Part shown: piece by piece, positions 24,701-35,357 of the stretch
How the letters are laid out: the number at the start of each line of letters is the position of its first letter
How positions within the stretch are numbered: position 1 is the stretch's first letter
NCBI GenBank assembly: GCA_030295235.1
Contig: AP026131.1
Coordinates: 1,302,001 to 1,366,000, forward strand
From: Fistulifera solaris
Taxonomy: Eukaryota > Bacillariophyta > Bacillariophyceae > Naviculales > Stauroneidaceae
Direction of reading: 5' to 3'
DNA: 64,000 nt
Made by a program: the position numbers and the translations under genes
Notes under the pieces: model-generated
What the model saw: the letters and a program-made list of their open reading frames with translations, nothing else
Database searches by the model: none
What the model was told of the DNA's origin: nothing

Positions 24701-26569
24701 AAGAGAATCAAGACCGAATTAATCACAAATTTCAAAAATACTTCCTGCCTCTAGCGGAGCAGTATGTTGCCGCTGACAAGGAATTTTCCACTGAATTAAG
24801 TGAAGCGGTGTGCGGTTTTTGTCAGCAAGCCGCCCTGAATTGTGACTCTATAAAGGCGTTACGGCGTGCTGTTAGTCTTTGTTCCTCATTCGCATCTTCC
24901 AGTCGAACTAGCATTCTCAAAGAGAAGCGAATAATCAAAGAAAAAGATCAGCTGATGCACCTTGTCCTTGTTGTCTCCGACGCCGTTATCGAATTAGGCT
25001 GTCAGCTCATTCAGTCAGAAAACGATATGCGCTACGTCATTGATGGTCTGTGGACGATGTACGAGTCGTTGCCGGTAGATGGCTTATCCCCCATCGACGT
25101 TAGCGGAGACTACGTTGGTTTGTGTAGCTTGGCAGACAACTTTTTGCGTGACCTGGTAACAATTGAGATTTGCAACAAATGGCGAGGTTCAGATGGATTT
25201 TCGTTTGTTCTTCAACGCAGGAAGGGACGCGAATCTCTCTCTTTCACTGACTCAGACATTATTGCAAGCATTTGCGAAGCATTTTGCAGCCATGTTATTT
25301 CCCTCGAACAGCAAGCCAGCGAAGGCCTTCTATTGCACTTGGTTGCTGATATAAATAGTTTGACCGAAAGGGCTCCACACGGCGACGTAGATTTAAAAGA
25401 ATGCATTACGAATGCCCTTCTTCGTCCACTTCTTCAAACGGGCCAAATTCACCTTCTCGCCAAATTTATATCAATCAGTGAGCGAAAGTGGCTCGATTTC
25501 GATAGCCTCAAAGGAGACGTTGCCTTGTTTGTGAGCGATGCTGCTTTCCATGAAGGTGACGACATCGTGAATGGAAGTCTTGCTGCAGCGATAAGCTGTC
25601 AAGAATTGTTGAGTCGCTTGCTGCCCGGGATCGAAATGATTTTTAATGAGGTCCGTCAATACCTCGATGCGGCCCACTTTATTAATAATGCCATTCTTGC
25701 GACATCCGCTGAAATCATTAGCCCCGCAGAAGTTCGCCGCCTCAGCGGAGAAGCTCTTGTCGATTTGTTGCTGGAACGAGATCCCTTCGTGGCAGTACTT
25801 CACGCGGAAAAGTGGAAAAACTCTGATTGGGCAAAAGCAAGCAACGCGTCAATTCGGTCTGCTATGTCCCCTGCGCATTTTTACGACGACTTCCCTGTGC
25901 CCGCCACAGAAGAGCCTGTACTTCCCGGACAGGCTATTCTTCAGTTAGCAAACATTCTTGGCATGCAACCGGTTGAAATCCTCACAATTAAAGTCAAAAT
26001 GGCACACTTGTGCGCTCAGAATGCATTGTATGGAGCAGCATCAGCTCTTTGCCGATCTCTCCTCGTCGAAAAGCCGATACTTTCGCCATCACAAAACAGT
26101 CATTTATTGAATGTCGTTGTTGGCCTGATTTTTGAACATGAATACACCGATTTGGAAACAAAGCGGGAATTATGTATGCTCATATTCGCCCTGAAATACG
26201 TCGAGCTGTCCATGGACACGTCAGCCAAATTAATGTCCATTGTTACATCGTCAACACGGATGGATTTTGAGCACCTTTCGAGTTATCGAGTTGTAAATCC
26301 AATGCCGTCGCTTCATCGCTTGTGTCGCGACACATCGGAAGAGTATGCAGTTGATCTTGTTGATCTTTTACGTCCCTCCATACCCAGGCTGAAACATTAG
26401 CGGTTGATGATGAACTGTTAAACACTGTTGGGCGCTATTCGGCTTTCTGGTGCATCGCTCAGTGTACTAGACCCAGGCTTGGGGATCCCCTACCATTCGA
26501 TACAATTTGTATCACTTTCAATTTTTGCTATCAAATTTTATTTTTCTTCATATTAACAACAAGGCTCTG
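21736..26569 (+). CDS. NBAS: NBAS/Sec39-like vesicle tethering protein; several frame breaks
   Basis: This is a large protein of about 1,600 residues. The N-terminal half looks like the beta-propeller of NBAS (PNLLAVAWGYNDVILYRR). The C-terminal half looks like the Sec39 alpha-solenoid, including IPTDEYQHLLPVIRDD, a WYLARTHKINSF helix and NNLHDDLECMALEEL. NBAS and yeast Sec39 belong to the NRZ/Dsl1 tethering complex for Golgi-to-ER vesicles. The frame is broken three or four times, each by one missing base in a run: A5 at 21798-21802, T5 at 21959-21963, T5 at 24254-24258, and probably T4 at 26366-26369. Read through the last one, the frame continues past the stop at 26398-26400 to a stop at 26567-26569, though the final ~30 residues look non-coding. 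The starting ATG at 21736 gives MTQPLELALIPQG. I infer one gene and not three fragments. Confidence 0.75.
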
Positions 26570-28011
26570 ATGTCGACGTGCTTTGAGGAGATGAGAACAA
26601 TATTTTCGGACCAAAGGGCTTCCGCTATGAATCTGAATCTTCCTAATGTGGCAGTTGAATGGCTAAAACCAGCTGAATCAATCGTGCAGCGACTAACGAA
26701 CCGAGGATACAGTCTCAATGGAGCTCTCCGTGCTACTTTGATGACACAAAACCGCGGCTACAACGATGCTTTGCAATGGGCGGTTACGCACTCCTTGGAC
26801 AAAGGATTCGACGATCCTATTCTTTTGCTGAGAAAACGCGAACAAATCTATACGTTAAAGGAAGGTCTTGTCATAATGGACAGAGGAATGTCGGAGCTAC
26901 TTCCGATGACCGCGAATATGAACAACCGTGTTTCATTTGCCAAGGAATTGGGTGTCGACAAGGACTCTTTGACCAACCTTGACGACCCGCAACATGTCAC
27001 CAAAAACTCTCAGTCTAAATCGAGAAAACTCGAAGCCTCAAATGGCAGCGTCAATCCGATAAAAACAAAGTCGTCTGCGACATTGGATGAGGCACGTTTT
27101 TCCGAACCGTTCGCAGAGGAATGTGCTTGGATGGAAAATAATGGAATTGCGAATGCCACGTTTCCGACCCAGAATGAGAAGATTTCTAATGGTTCGATCG
27201 AGGAAAGATTTGAGGCAAACGAGCGTTATCATAGAGTAATAATCGAGCAAAATGCGAAAGCGGAAGTATCAAGTCTTGGTACCACCCATCCGCCCTCTCG
27301 CCAAGGACTATCCGTCCCGCCTCCGCCACCGCCTCGAGGCCATTCTCCTCCGAAACCTCCTCCGGTTCCCGCAAGCCTTGCTAGTTCCACCTCCACACTG
27401 CCTTCACCCTCTCCTCCAAAGCCATTAGTTGCACCTCCCCGCCGCCGCCACGTTCGGCTCCGCAAGCTAATCGCGCCGTACCTCTATCGGCTCCTCCTCC
27501 GCAGCCGGCACCGCCGCAACCAGCGACAGACCATCGAACGCAGGTTTTACAAACCCCGAAACGCAAAGACGAACTGAACACTGTTCCACTGACTCCCAAA
27601 ACTCGCTCTGTCATGTTGAAACGTGGTGAAGTTCTCCTTCGAACATCCAAGGCTGCATCGCCGGATCTTCCACCAGATGATCGTCAACGATTGATTGCGG
27701 AAGGACGACGCTTGCTTCAGCAAAGTCGACAAAAGGCCGCTACGCCATCGACCCATCATCGATATTCTCTGCGGAGTCGGGGATCCCCCAAAGCTCTTTT
27801 CCACCATGAAAGTCAGGACAATTTGGCAGCTGTAGGACAGACCGCAATCAGTACGGATGTAAGGCACATGGAAGCCATCGACTCGCCCATGAACTCGCAA
27901 GCAGTGACTAATGTACTCGGCAGCGACATAAAAGGCGAAGATGCAGGAAACGCATTCGAAGATGAGGATGGTAATGACAGTGGATGGGATTTCGACGAAG
28001 ATGACTTATAA
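26570..28011 (+). CDS. UBA-like, proline-rich protein; one frame break
   Basis: From the ATG at 26570 the product has about 480 residues once one missing base is allowed at the C4 run 27437-27440. Residues ~30-95 look like a ubiquitin-associated three-helix domain (LTNRGYSLNGALRATLMTQN, NDALQWAVTHSLDKGFDDP). The middle carries polyproline stretches (PPPPPPRGHSPPKPPPVP), of the kind that bind SH3, WW or profilin domains. The C-terminus is acidic (EDEDGNDSGWDFDEDDL). Before the break the frame reads into an Arg-rich stretch; after it, the Pro-rich composition continues, which is why I accept the correction. It may act as a ubiquitin-linked adaptor, but this is inference. It starts within 170 bp of the NBAS-like gene and could be a tail exon of it. 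Confidence 0.65.
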
Positions 28012-28087
28012 ATTCTATAAATGTTTGCTTTTTTCTTCTGCCAAATGAAATTCTTGGTTTTTAGTCCGCAGCAGTTATAACTTTGTT

Positions 28088-29077
28088 TTATTCGTTCCCA
28101 TTCTTGTCCAAAAATTCCACCATTTCTTCATCTTCCGGTTTGGCCGATTCACTTTCTTTCTTCATGCGCAACGGCGATTGTTGATACAAGCTACCACCCA
28201 CCAGACACAAACAAAGACCCAACAATCCGCCGGGTGCCGCGTGTTGATCCCAAATCAAACAATTCAATAAGATAGTCAAACATTTGTTCAAGACGCCAAT
28301 GAGAGTAAAGGACGTGGCCGAGACTTGGTCACGACACCACCAACTCGAAAAGCCAATGCCCGTTCCCGCAACACAACCCAAGAACAGCAAGAGCATGCTG
28401 GAAAAGGACGAAAGGATTTGTGAAAAGCCTCCCGCGGCAGCAAATTGACCATATTCTCCACCCAGGGCCGCGAAACACAACATCGGGGGAAGTCCCAACA
28501 AGTTGGTGTACAGTACCGGACCGGCTTTCGTTTTCAAGTCGACACTTTGTATGATTTTCTTGCCGTAACACATTTCGAAACAGATTATCAACAAATACGC
28601 CGTCGGCCACAAGTAGGCCGACCATCCCTGGGTTTGAAATTGAGCATCGAAACTGGCATAAAAGACCGCTCCCAATACTATGAGTGACAAGGCCATCCAA
28701 CTGCGACGACTGGGATATTCTCGTCCCAGAAACAAGACATCCAAGACGGCCACCAAACAAGGTGACAAGGCCCGAAAGACCACGACCGTCTCCACATTCG
28801 AGAGTGACAAACTCTTCATATTGCAATAGACGCCCAAGGAAAAGGCAATAATATAATAAAGATAGGGAACCACATATTCCCATTGCAATGGATCCACGGG
28901 AAGGCGACCGGCAGAGTGGGCGGCATAAATGAAGGCGACGGCCACCACCAACTGAAAGGACACCACGAGAGACGGATACGGCAAACGGTGTAAAATCAGT
29001 TTATTTAGTAAGACCAGGGTCCCGGAACAAGCCGAGTAGGCTAATACCGATAACGTGACTTCGACGTTGGGTTTCAT
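28088..29077 (-). CDS. nucleotide-sugar transporter, GDP-mannose type
   Basis: The 329-residue product has about ten hydrophobic segments typical of the drug/metabolite transporter superfamily. An N-terminal TLVLLNKLILHRLPYP and a late LIGVLNKCLTILLNCLIWDQ match the LNK and NK patterns of GDP-mannose transporters (VRG4, plant GONST). The expected role is exchange of a nucleotide sugar for the nucleoside monophosphate across the Golgi membrane, feeding glycosylation or polysaccharide synthesis. The last ~30 residues are a hydrophilic Lys/Glu tail facing the cytosol. It is unbroken and starts at the first ATG. It is convergent with the UBA-like gene (stop-to-stop gap ~76 bp) and divergent from the dihydrouridine synthase gene. 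A triose-phosphate or UDP-sugar transporter is a less likely alternative. Confidence 0.85.
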   Translation of the reverse strand: MKPNVEVTLSVLAYSACSGTLVLLNKLILHRLPYPSLVVSFQLVVAVAFIYAAHSAGRLPVDPLQWEYVVPYLYYIIAFSLGVYCNMKSLSLSNVETVVVFRALSPCLVAVLDVLFLGREYPSRRSWMALSLIVLGAVFYASFDAQFQTQGWSAYLWPTAYLLIICFEMCYGKKIIQSVDLKTKAGPVLYTNLLGLPPMLCFAALGGEYGQFAAAGGFSQILSSFSSMLLLFLGCVAGTGIGFSSWWCRDQVSATSFTLIGVLNKCLTILLNCLIWDQHAAPGGLLGLCLCLVGGSLYQQSPLRMKKESESAKPEDEEMVEFLDKNGNE

Positions 29078-29434
29078 GGTGAAGTAGAAAGGAAAAGAAA
29101 TGAGTGAATTAGGAAGTTAATATCGAAGACAACAGTCATTTCGTCATTCGACTTCGTGGGCTCATCTTTTGCGCCTTGGCGCGACCTTCAAGTGGCTAAC
29201 AGAAAGTACTTTTTTATTATTAAAATGAGTTCATAATATTAATATTTCAAATAAACAAAAAACGAGATGCAGTCGCTCCAGTATAGTCGGTCCGTCGCTA
29301 TTGCGTCACAAACATTCTTCCTCTCGACGATGAACCGCAAAAAAAAGAAAACGAGAAACACATCAACACATCAAATAATACCTCATTTGATGGGTAACTC
29401 TTCTCGCAACAAAGGAGAATGATATAGACAAAAA
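29078..29434. promoter_or_regulatory. divergent intergenic region
   Basis: About 357 bp lie between two divergent starts (transporter on minus, dihydrouridine synthase on plus), so both promoters should be within it. It is AT-rich at 29205-29265. No defined element is assigned. Confidence 0.4.
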
Positions 29435-30834
29435 ATGAACACGAGAACAGCTCTATTTTACTGCTTACTCATGTTCGTTCGAAGAAACTGTGCGTTCCTC
29501 CTTTCTTCTTCCCAACGACGAAAGACAGTTCGAACGTACGCTCATTCGCCCGACTATATCACACGCGATGAAATTCTGCAACAAGCTTCCACACTCCAAT
29601 TAGCACCCATGATGGATTACACCGATCGTCATTTCCGTCACTTAATTCGTTTGTTGTCCAAACAAACCTTGCTGTATACGGAAATGGTGTCTGCCAACGC
29701 GGTCGCCCACGAACGACACTCCCATCAAACACAGTATCGACACGAACATCCTCACGCCAGTGAAGCTACTGTGACACAAAATTACAATGTCGATTACATT
29801 GCCACACGGTTTCTGACCCAAGGCACCGCTCAAGAAGGACCGTCCGTATTGCAATTGGGCGGTTCCGATCCGGATCTGTTGTATCCAGCGGCTCGGGCCG
29901 TGTCGGAATTGTCCCAGCGTTCCGAGTATCATTGTGATTATACGGCCTTGAATCTCAATTGTGGTTGTCCGTCTCCCAAAGTTGCCGGAAAAGGTTGTTT
30001 CGGTGCCGCGCTCATGGACGATCCTGCTCTTGTGCGAGACTTGTGTCAAGCGTTGTACGAAGGCGGCCAGCAACAATATCCGGTCACCGTCAAGTGTCGA
30101 ATTGGGACGGATTCGAAGCGATCGTGGAAGGACGACAACGACGAAGCGCAGTATCAGGAATTGTGCCACTTCATTGAAACGGTCGCGGCCGGAGGGATCG
30201 TCCAAGATTTTACCATTCACGCCCGGATTGCCGTCTTGACCAAGTCCTTTTCTCCGGCGGACAATCGCAAAATACCACCTCTCAAATACCATCTCATTCA
30301 ACGCCTCGTACAAGATTATCCGCATTTGCGGTTTACGCTCAATGGTGGAATTGAAAGTATACCGCAAGTCCAAGACCAATTGAGCCGAATGCCTGGATTG
30401 CGTGGTGTCATGGTCGGTCGGGCCTTTTGTGCAGATCCGTGGCGCTTCAGTTGCGCGGATGCGCTTCTATATAACAATGACACGGAAGTACCCCATCGAT
30501 GGCACGTTTTGCAACAATATGCTCAATACGCCGATGCCCAAGAACAATTATACGACGCGACCACGATTCGACGATTTTTGATGAAAGCTGTCACAGGACT
30601 GTTTGCGGGAGAACCCAACTCGAAAAAGTACCGGATCGCGTTGGACGAAATTGCGGGACTGCCCAAAAGGGGATCCATACGCCCATTTCCGAACTGCTGT
30701 TGGAGGCGGCGACGAAACACTTGTCCGAAGAAACCTTGTTTCGATCACCGTTGGAAAGTTATGAATTTCAAACGCAAACGCAAAACAAAGATTTGGTGCG
30801 GGAATGGCAAGCCGATCGCCATGCCACCCTGTAA
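29435..30834 (+). CDS. DUS: tRNA-dihydrouridine synthase, DusA type; one frame break
   Basis: This FMN enzyme reduces uridine in the D-loop of tRNA. Residues ~1-50 are Arg/Ser-rich (FVRRNCAFLLSSSQRRKTVR) and look like an organelle transit peptide. Domain motifs follow: LQLAPMMDYTDRHFRHLIR, LYTEMVSANAV, VLQLGGSDPDLLYPAA, the GCPSPKVAGKG Dus loop, and FTLNGGIESI. The product is 466 residues once one base is added. The first frame runs past the A4 run at 30665-30668 into an Arg-rich tail with a late stop. The alternative frame from there (GIHTPISELLLEA through REWQADRHATL) reads as a normal Dus C-terminus ending at 30834. The last ~50 bp and 3' flank are duplicated at 35356-35494. Its location suggests a mitochondrial or plastid tRNA substrate, by inference. 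Confidence 0.9.
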
Positions 30835-30917
30835 TATTCTCTAGTACGGCACTTATTCATTCTATAGTGCAACTTGTGTTTTTCGGTCCATTCTATCATC
30901 CTCGATCCATCTTTTGT
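30785..30917 (+). repeat. source copy of dispersed 3'-end repeat
   Basis: About 133 bp, covering the final 16 codons of the dihydrouridine synthase gene and its immediate 3' flank, recur at 35356-35494 in the same orientation with scattered substitutions. Shared landmarks are GGGAATGGCAAG, CTTATTCATTCTATAG and CCTCGATCCATCTTTTGT. Confidence 0.85.
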
Positions 30918-31393
30918 TTCAGGCGTGGGGACCGGACAAGCATCTAGCGAAAAGCTCTCGAGCAGGTTTTGGCGGTCAGCGTCGGTGCTTGGTGAAGACC
31001 AATGAATCGGTTTATTCATAGGAAAAAGAACGGCCGAGCCGCTGCTGTTTCTTTCGAGCCAAATTTAGATTTATGCAAAGTGAAAGCAACAGCGATCTGT
31101 ATACGTGGACTAGTAAACCCTGAACGAGAGAATTATGAAAGTATCTACGTAGTCGATCTCGAATATCGAGTAGCTGCAGTTTGTTTACAAAGCATGTACA
31201 AAGGGGACTCTTTATGAATAATGCTAGGCCAATTTATTCTAGAGTTAATAAGTGGATAACAGTTTTAAAAAGACTGCAGATAATATGTATAAACGCCATC
31301 ATCTAATTCATCTACTGACAGAGTTCGTTAACCACTCCATCCTTTCTTTCACATTGACAAACACATATACTGTATCAGAAAGCTCGTGTCTTC
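30835..31393. other. convergent intergenic region
   Basis: About 560 bp between the stop of the dihydrouridine synthase gene and the stop of the aquaporin gene. Apart from the repeat ending near 30917 I see nothing functional; it should hold both 3' UTRs. Confidence 0.4.
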
Positions 31394-32254
31394 TTAAGCC
31401 TTCAATTCGTTTTCGGACGATGCCACAGAGACGCCTGACTTGGCTTGCACGGCATCGGTCTCGGCGGCAACAGCCTCGGCTTTCATGACGCCAAAGATGT
31501 GTTGGCAAGTAACAGCGGCCACAGCAGCCCCAACGAACGGAGCTGTGTAGTACACCCACCAGCCCTCGGTGCCGACTTCATCACCCAAACCACCCAAGGC
31601 CGCAACCACGTGGGGTCCGAACGAGCGGGCAGGGTTGATGCCACATCCAGTCAAGGGGACCAAAAGCAAGTGAGCCAGCATGACGCTCCAGCCAATGGCA
31701 ATGGGGGCAAGATTGCCAGCGATGGACTTGGAGCTGACGGCCGTCATTAGGACCGTCCAGACAAGAATGATAGTTCCCATCATCTCACCTAGAAAGGCAG
31801 ATCCTTGAGAATAACTTGGATGAACCGTGTTGATACCAAGGCCAAAAGGAGGATCAGAAAGGACGGTGCTCTCGTAGGTACCCCAAACAATCGCAGCGCC
31901 CAAAACTGCACCCGCGCACTGGGCTGCAAGGTAGGCACCGAACTGGAACAAATTAAAGTCGCCGAGAACCACAAAGGCGAACGTAACGGCGGGATTAATG
32001 TGACCGCCCGACACAGGGGCGATAGTGTAAGCGAGAACCGAAATGGCGAAGCCAAAGGCCAAGGCAATGGCAACGAGAAGGCCGCTATCGTTCGCCGCCC
32101 CGTCCGCACTGTTGCGATCATTCAATGTTTGGCCTGAGACTGCCACGCCGCATCCAGTGAACACAAACAGTGCAGTCGCGACAAACTCAGCTGCCAAAGC
32201 ACGGCTGTCTGCGCGCTTCGATCCGAAAAGATCGTACTTGATGCTTTCCGACAT
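31394..32254 (-). CDS. aquaporin (MIP family)
   Basis: This 286-residue membrane channel has six hydrophobic segments and the two NPA half-helix motifs: GGHINPAVTFAF and GCGINPARSFGP. The signature matches water-type MIP channels. The aromatic/arginine filter Arg after the second NPA is present (NPARS). The N-terminus is short and charged (MSESIKYDLFGSKRADSRAL) and the C-terminus is a Glu/Ala/Ser-rich cytosolic tail. It is unbroken, so the flanking assembly is reliable here. It should move water, or small solutes such as ammonia or CO2, across the plasma or an organelle membrane; which cannot be told from sequence. Confidence 0.95.
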   Translation of the reverse strand: MSESIKYDLFGSKRADSRALAAEFVATALFVFTGCGVAVSGQTLNDRNSADGAANDSGLLVAIALAFGFAISVLAYTIAPVSGGHINPAVTFAFVVLGDFNLFQFGAYLAAQCAGAVLGAAIVWGTYESTVLSDPPFGLGINTVHPSYSQGSAFLGEMMGTIILVWTVLMTAVSSKSIAGNLAPIAIGWSVMLAHLLLVPLTGCGINPARSFGPHVVAALGGLGDEVGTEGWWVYYTAPFVGAAVAAVTCQHIFGVMKAEAVAAETDAVQAKSGVSVASSENELKA

Positions 32255-33264
32255 GGTATCTAATTTTAGTGTGTATTTTATCGCAAGATTTGTGACACCT
32301 TTAACATTTAGATCTCTCCTTACAGTTGTAGAGAGTCTACCGGCGTGATGCCTTCAGTGTTCACGAAAGATTTTTCCGCCCCAAATTTTAAACTGAAAAT
32401 ATTGATTGCCTACAGTAAACACTATATACACTTCATTCATCCCGAAAAAACTAATAACTCAGGAGTACTAAATAATAAATAGAACGTGGTTCGGGTTCGG
32501 GTGCGGTCAGGAGGGCTTCATCTTCACTCTTCACCCAGGTACTGTACCAGTAACCCCACTAATATTAAAAATTTTCAGGCGAATATTTGAGACCAAAGAC
32601 TTTCGCTTATGCGGCATAATATAACAACTAATAATTACACTCTGTCTCTCTTGAGGGAACAGCGACAGCATGTTCTTTACGTTCATTCCTTAGAAAGACA
32701 AGTCCCAGGTCCCAGGTCCCCGTTGTCTTGTTTAAAGCGTATACGTTGACTTTTGACTTTTAAAACTTAACTCAAAGAGGAATGTATTATTTACTATTAA
32801 TTGATTGATTGTAAAGAAATATCATAAGGTCTGAAGCTGAGTAGTACTTGTACTGGTAACTGGTAATAGGTCTTGAGTCTTGCGTCTCGAGAATTGGGAA
32901 TTAGTTTCAGAATTCTGACTGTCAACTCTCACTTGTCACCGAGAGTGGTACAAAACGGGTATATAGTATTTTTACTAGAAACGGAGGAAGAGGAAATGAC
33001 GACGCGCCACGCACCACGCGGCGTGCGGCACGCACTCCGCACTAACAACTCACAAAAACCAACGAATAAGCACTTATTACTTACTAGCCGCTTACGCGGG
33101 TTAGCCCCTGGGAGCTTGGCGGAAACTGCTACGTCCGACCGGTTTCAGATATAATTTATTGTAACAGTAAAAATAGCTATCGGCGATAAATGTTTACTTT
33201 GAGCGTTCGAAACGGTTAAATTACTTAGCCCTTAAAACGTGTTGGTACTTTATTAGCTACAGAA

Positions 33265-33396
33265 AAATTTCTCTCTATAGAGAAAATGCTCCCTCAAGAG
33301 AGCATTTTCTCTATAGAGAATTTACTCTCTTTAGAGAGAAAAATCTCTCTATAGTGAGAAATTTCTCTCTATAGTGAGAAAAATCTCTCTTTCAAA
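33265..33396. repeat. palindromic CTCTATAGAG repeat cluster, left
   Basis: At least four units of a 20-bp palindromic sequence around CTCTCTATAGAGAG occur in tandem. The first two form a perfect 20-nt inverted repeat (33274-33293 and 33302-33321) with an 8-nt spacer, able to fold into a strong hairpin. The remaining units (TCTCTCTATAGTGAG) repeat with a ~20-bp period. Confidence 0.85.
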
Positions 33397-34267
33397 ATTT
33401 TAACCGTGTCTTACTTGTGGTTTCCAATTAAGGTTATGATTTTTCCAAAAATGAAGCATCACCGAAAATTCTCATCGCGACCGCAATCGACCGCAACACA
33501 AAAACAAGGCTTCGGAGTTACACAAACACTTCTAATTACTTATTATCAATCAACCTCCTTCAACAGGATTGTTGGGGCTTAGCTCTGGAAAGAAGGATGG
33601 CGCGTTTGCAGGCCGAGTGCCATTCTTGGCTTCATGTGCTGGTTACGACGAGCCAATTTCACCACCACCATTGTTTTATTGTGACAAGCGCACTTTTGAT
33701 CCGAGGCTCATCTTGAACAAAGCGTGTTGTTTCCATGCTGACTGAAGTCTGGCAAATTTACGCGGTCCGGGGCTGCTTCGTTTATCAGCAGCAATACTTG
33801 ATTCTTACTCGAAAAAATTGCAGCTTTAGAGCCAGAAGATTCTTTGACCGAAGGAGTGGGAGAAAGAACGTTACGCTGCTGCAAAGAAGAAAGAAAAAGG
33901 ACCAACAAGGGGTCTATCCTGTTGGCTTTGGATGCTGGGTCGATAGAAAACTCACGGTCGCATCCACGAGCCGTCGGTGTGAGAGCCCGTCAAAGAACCC
34001 AATCTACATTTCGCACTGATTTCATGAACCAGCATTTGCCTATGAATTCCCAATAGATATTTTTCAAGATTATCTTGTTTGGATAGTCTAAATGGGCCTT
34101 TTTCTAAATAAAAAGATTGAACGAGTGAGATTTGCGAGTGTTGTGAATTATGTGAACGCGATGAGCGATGAGCGATGAGAGTTTGCGTCGGATTCCGTTG
34201 AAACGCAAAAACCTTAATTGAAAAGCGTGTTATTGCTGTTGAGATTCGTTACTTACTCAACCGAGCT

Positions 34268-34389
34268 AGAGAGATATTTCTCTTTATAGAGAGCAATTTC
34301 TCTCTATAGGGAGAAAAATGCACTTTTGAGAGAGCAATTTCTCTCTATAGTGAGAAATTTCTCTCTACAGTGAGAAATTTCTCTCTACG
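34268..34389. repeat. palindromic CTCTATAGAG repeat cluster, right
   Basis: A second cluster built from the same unit: about five copies of TTTCTCTCTATAGTGAGAAA and variants (CTCTTTATAGAGAG, CTCTCTATAGGGAG, CTCTCTACAGTGAG). It also contains a GTGCACTT/TTGAGAGAG linker similar to the TGCTCCCTCAAGAGAGCA linker of the left cluster, so the two clusters share more than a simple repeat. Confidence 0.8.
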
Positions 34390-34505
34390 CCAACAAGGAT
34401 AATTACATAGGAATGAACCAAATTTATATTTAGGAGATAAAACGTGATTAAAAACCGGATGTTTGTTGATACAGTTCTGTAGGAGTTCAACGTTATCGGT
34501 AAAAA

Positions 34506-34940
34506 TCATGTCATATAAGCTTTAAGTGTACATATTCTGTCACGGAGAGACTTCCGACAAGCACCCTGCGGGGGGCAAGAAAGAGGTGTAGGCGATAAAG
34601 TAGATTTGTGAATGTAGTGTAACTGTAAGTGGGTATTGTTGCTCCTTCGATGCTCTCGCTCTTCCTCATTCAAACTCTCCCTGTGAGCACGCTGTCGCAA
34701 AGCATTCTTCAACTTCTGTTCACCTTTCCCGGTTGCTGTTTTTACTCTTTGACGATACGAATGTTGTCGCAAAGCATTCTTCATCAGTCGATTGTGAAGT
34801 TGTGTTGTCGTCTTTGCTCTTTCACGATACGCACGTTGACGCAAAGCATTCATTCGTCGTTTGCCTTGTAACACATCATCATCGGCATCACTTCTTGTCA
34901 ATTTTGATGGTTCGATATATAGCTTGTCTATTTCGTTCAT
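34506..34940 (-). CDS. basic repeat protein (RQRAYRER-type repeats), uncertain
   Basis: A 144-residue open frame starting at an ATG at 34940. It contains three copies of a basic motif about 25 residues apart: MNALRQRAYRERAKT, KNALRQHSYRQRVKT and KNALRQRAHRESLNEEERE. Such Arg/Gln repeats occur in proteins linked to some eukaryotic transposons and in other basic disordered proteins, but I cannot name a family. The last ~40 residues look non-coding. It may be a fragment of a larger decayed gene. Confidence 0.4.
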   Translation of the reverse strand: MNEIDKLYIEPSKLTRSDADDDVLQGKRRMNALRQRAYRERAKTTTQLHNRLMKNALRQHSYRQRVKTATGKGEQKLKNALRQRAHRESLNEEEREHRRSNNTHLQLHYIHKSTLSPTPLSCPPQGACRKSLRDRICTLKAYMT

Positions 34941-34974
34941 CTTTCTTCTTTTGGTTTTGTGCTAGGTTCTATCA

Positions 34975-35200
34975 AAAGTGCACAAACGCAAAACGAAACG
35001 AAAGCGGAAAAAGCACAAACGCAAAACGGAAGTAAAAAGAGCACAAACGCAAAACGGAAGACTCAGAAACGTCGCATTCGAAATTCGAAAACCAAGGAAA
35101 CGTCACTCTAGAACAACCAATGAGAACAAAGAAAAGAACATAAAGAACAAAAGAAATGTGGAATGAGAACAAAGCAAAGAACACAAAGAACAAAGGAACG
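34975..35200. repeat. short tandem repeats, CACAAACGCAAAACG and GAACAAAG units
   Basis: Three copies of a unit containing GCACAAACGCAAAACG, separated by about 35 and 29 bp, are followed by two copies of a ~50-bp A-rich unit (GAGAACAAAG...GAACA...AAGAACAAA). No start codon or domain suggests coding. The units are strongly purine-biased on the plus strand. Confidence 0.7.
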
Positions 35201-35357
35201 TCAAATCCGTGATTTGGACACCCGGGAGCGCGTTACGTTACGTGACACACACACACACGGACACAGCGCGCTATTATAAATAGATTACTTCCTTATTTCC
35301 TAAAGTCAGAATGTAAAAACCTGCTTACCTTGTACATGGACCTGTGCCACTCTCCAC

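Larger units (their letters stand above)
32255..34505. other. 2.2 kb gene-poor region
   Basis: No supported gene. The region is AT-rich with several short open stretches that lack domain signal. Its one conspicuous feature is a pair of clusters of the palindromic unit TTTCTCTCTATAGWGAGAAA at 33265-33396 and 34268-34389, which bracket about 870 bp of unique sequence. A small tandem CCCAGGTCCCAGGTCCC lies near 32704. Confidence 0.5.

Noticed and set aside
29435-30834. Calling the DUS, NBAS-like, CA-like and similar genes pseudogenes
   Set aside because: Each break is a single base at a homopolymer with conserved protein on both sides; error is more likely than decay.
33060-33160. Possible tRNA-like GC-rich stretch
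   Set aside because: I could not fold it into a cloverleaf with a T-loop GTTCRA; no tRNA called.
33265-34389. Regularly spaced repeats resembling a CRISPR array
   Set aside because: The units are contiguous palindromes without unique spacers, and the genome is eukaryotic.
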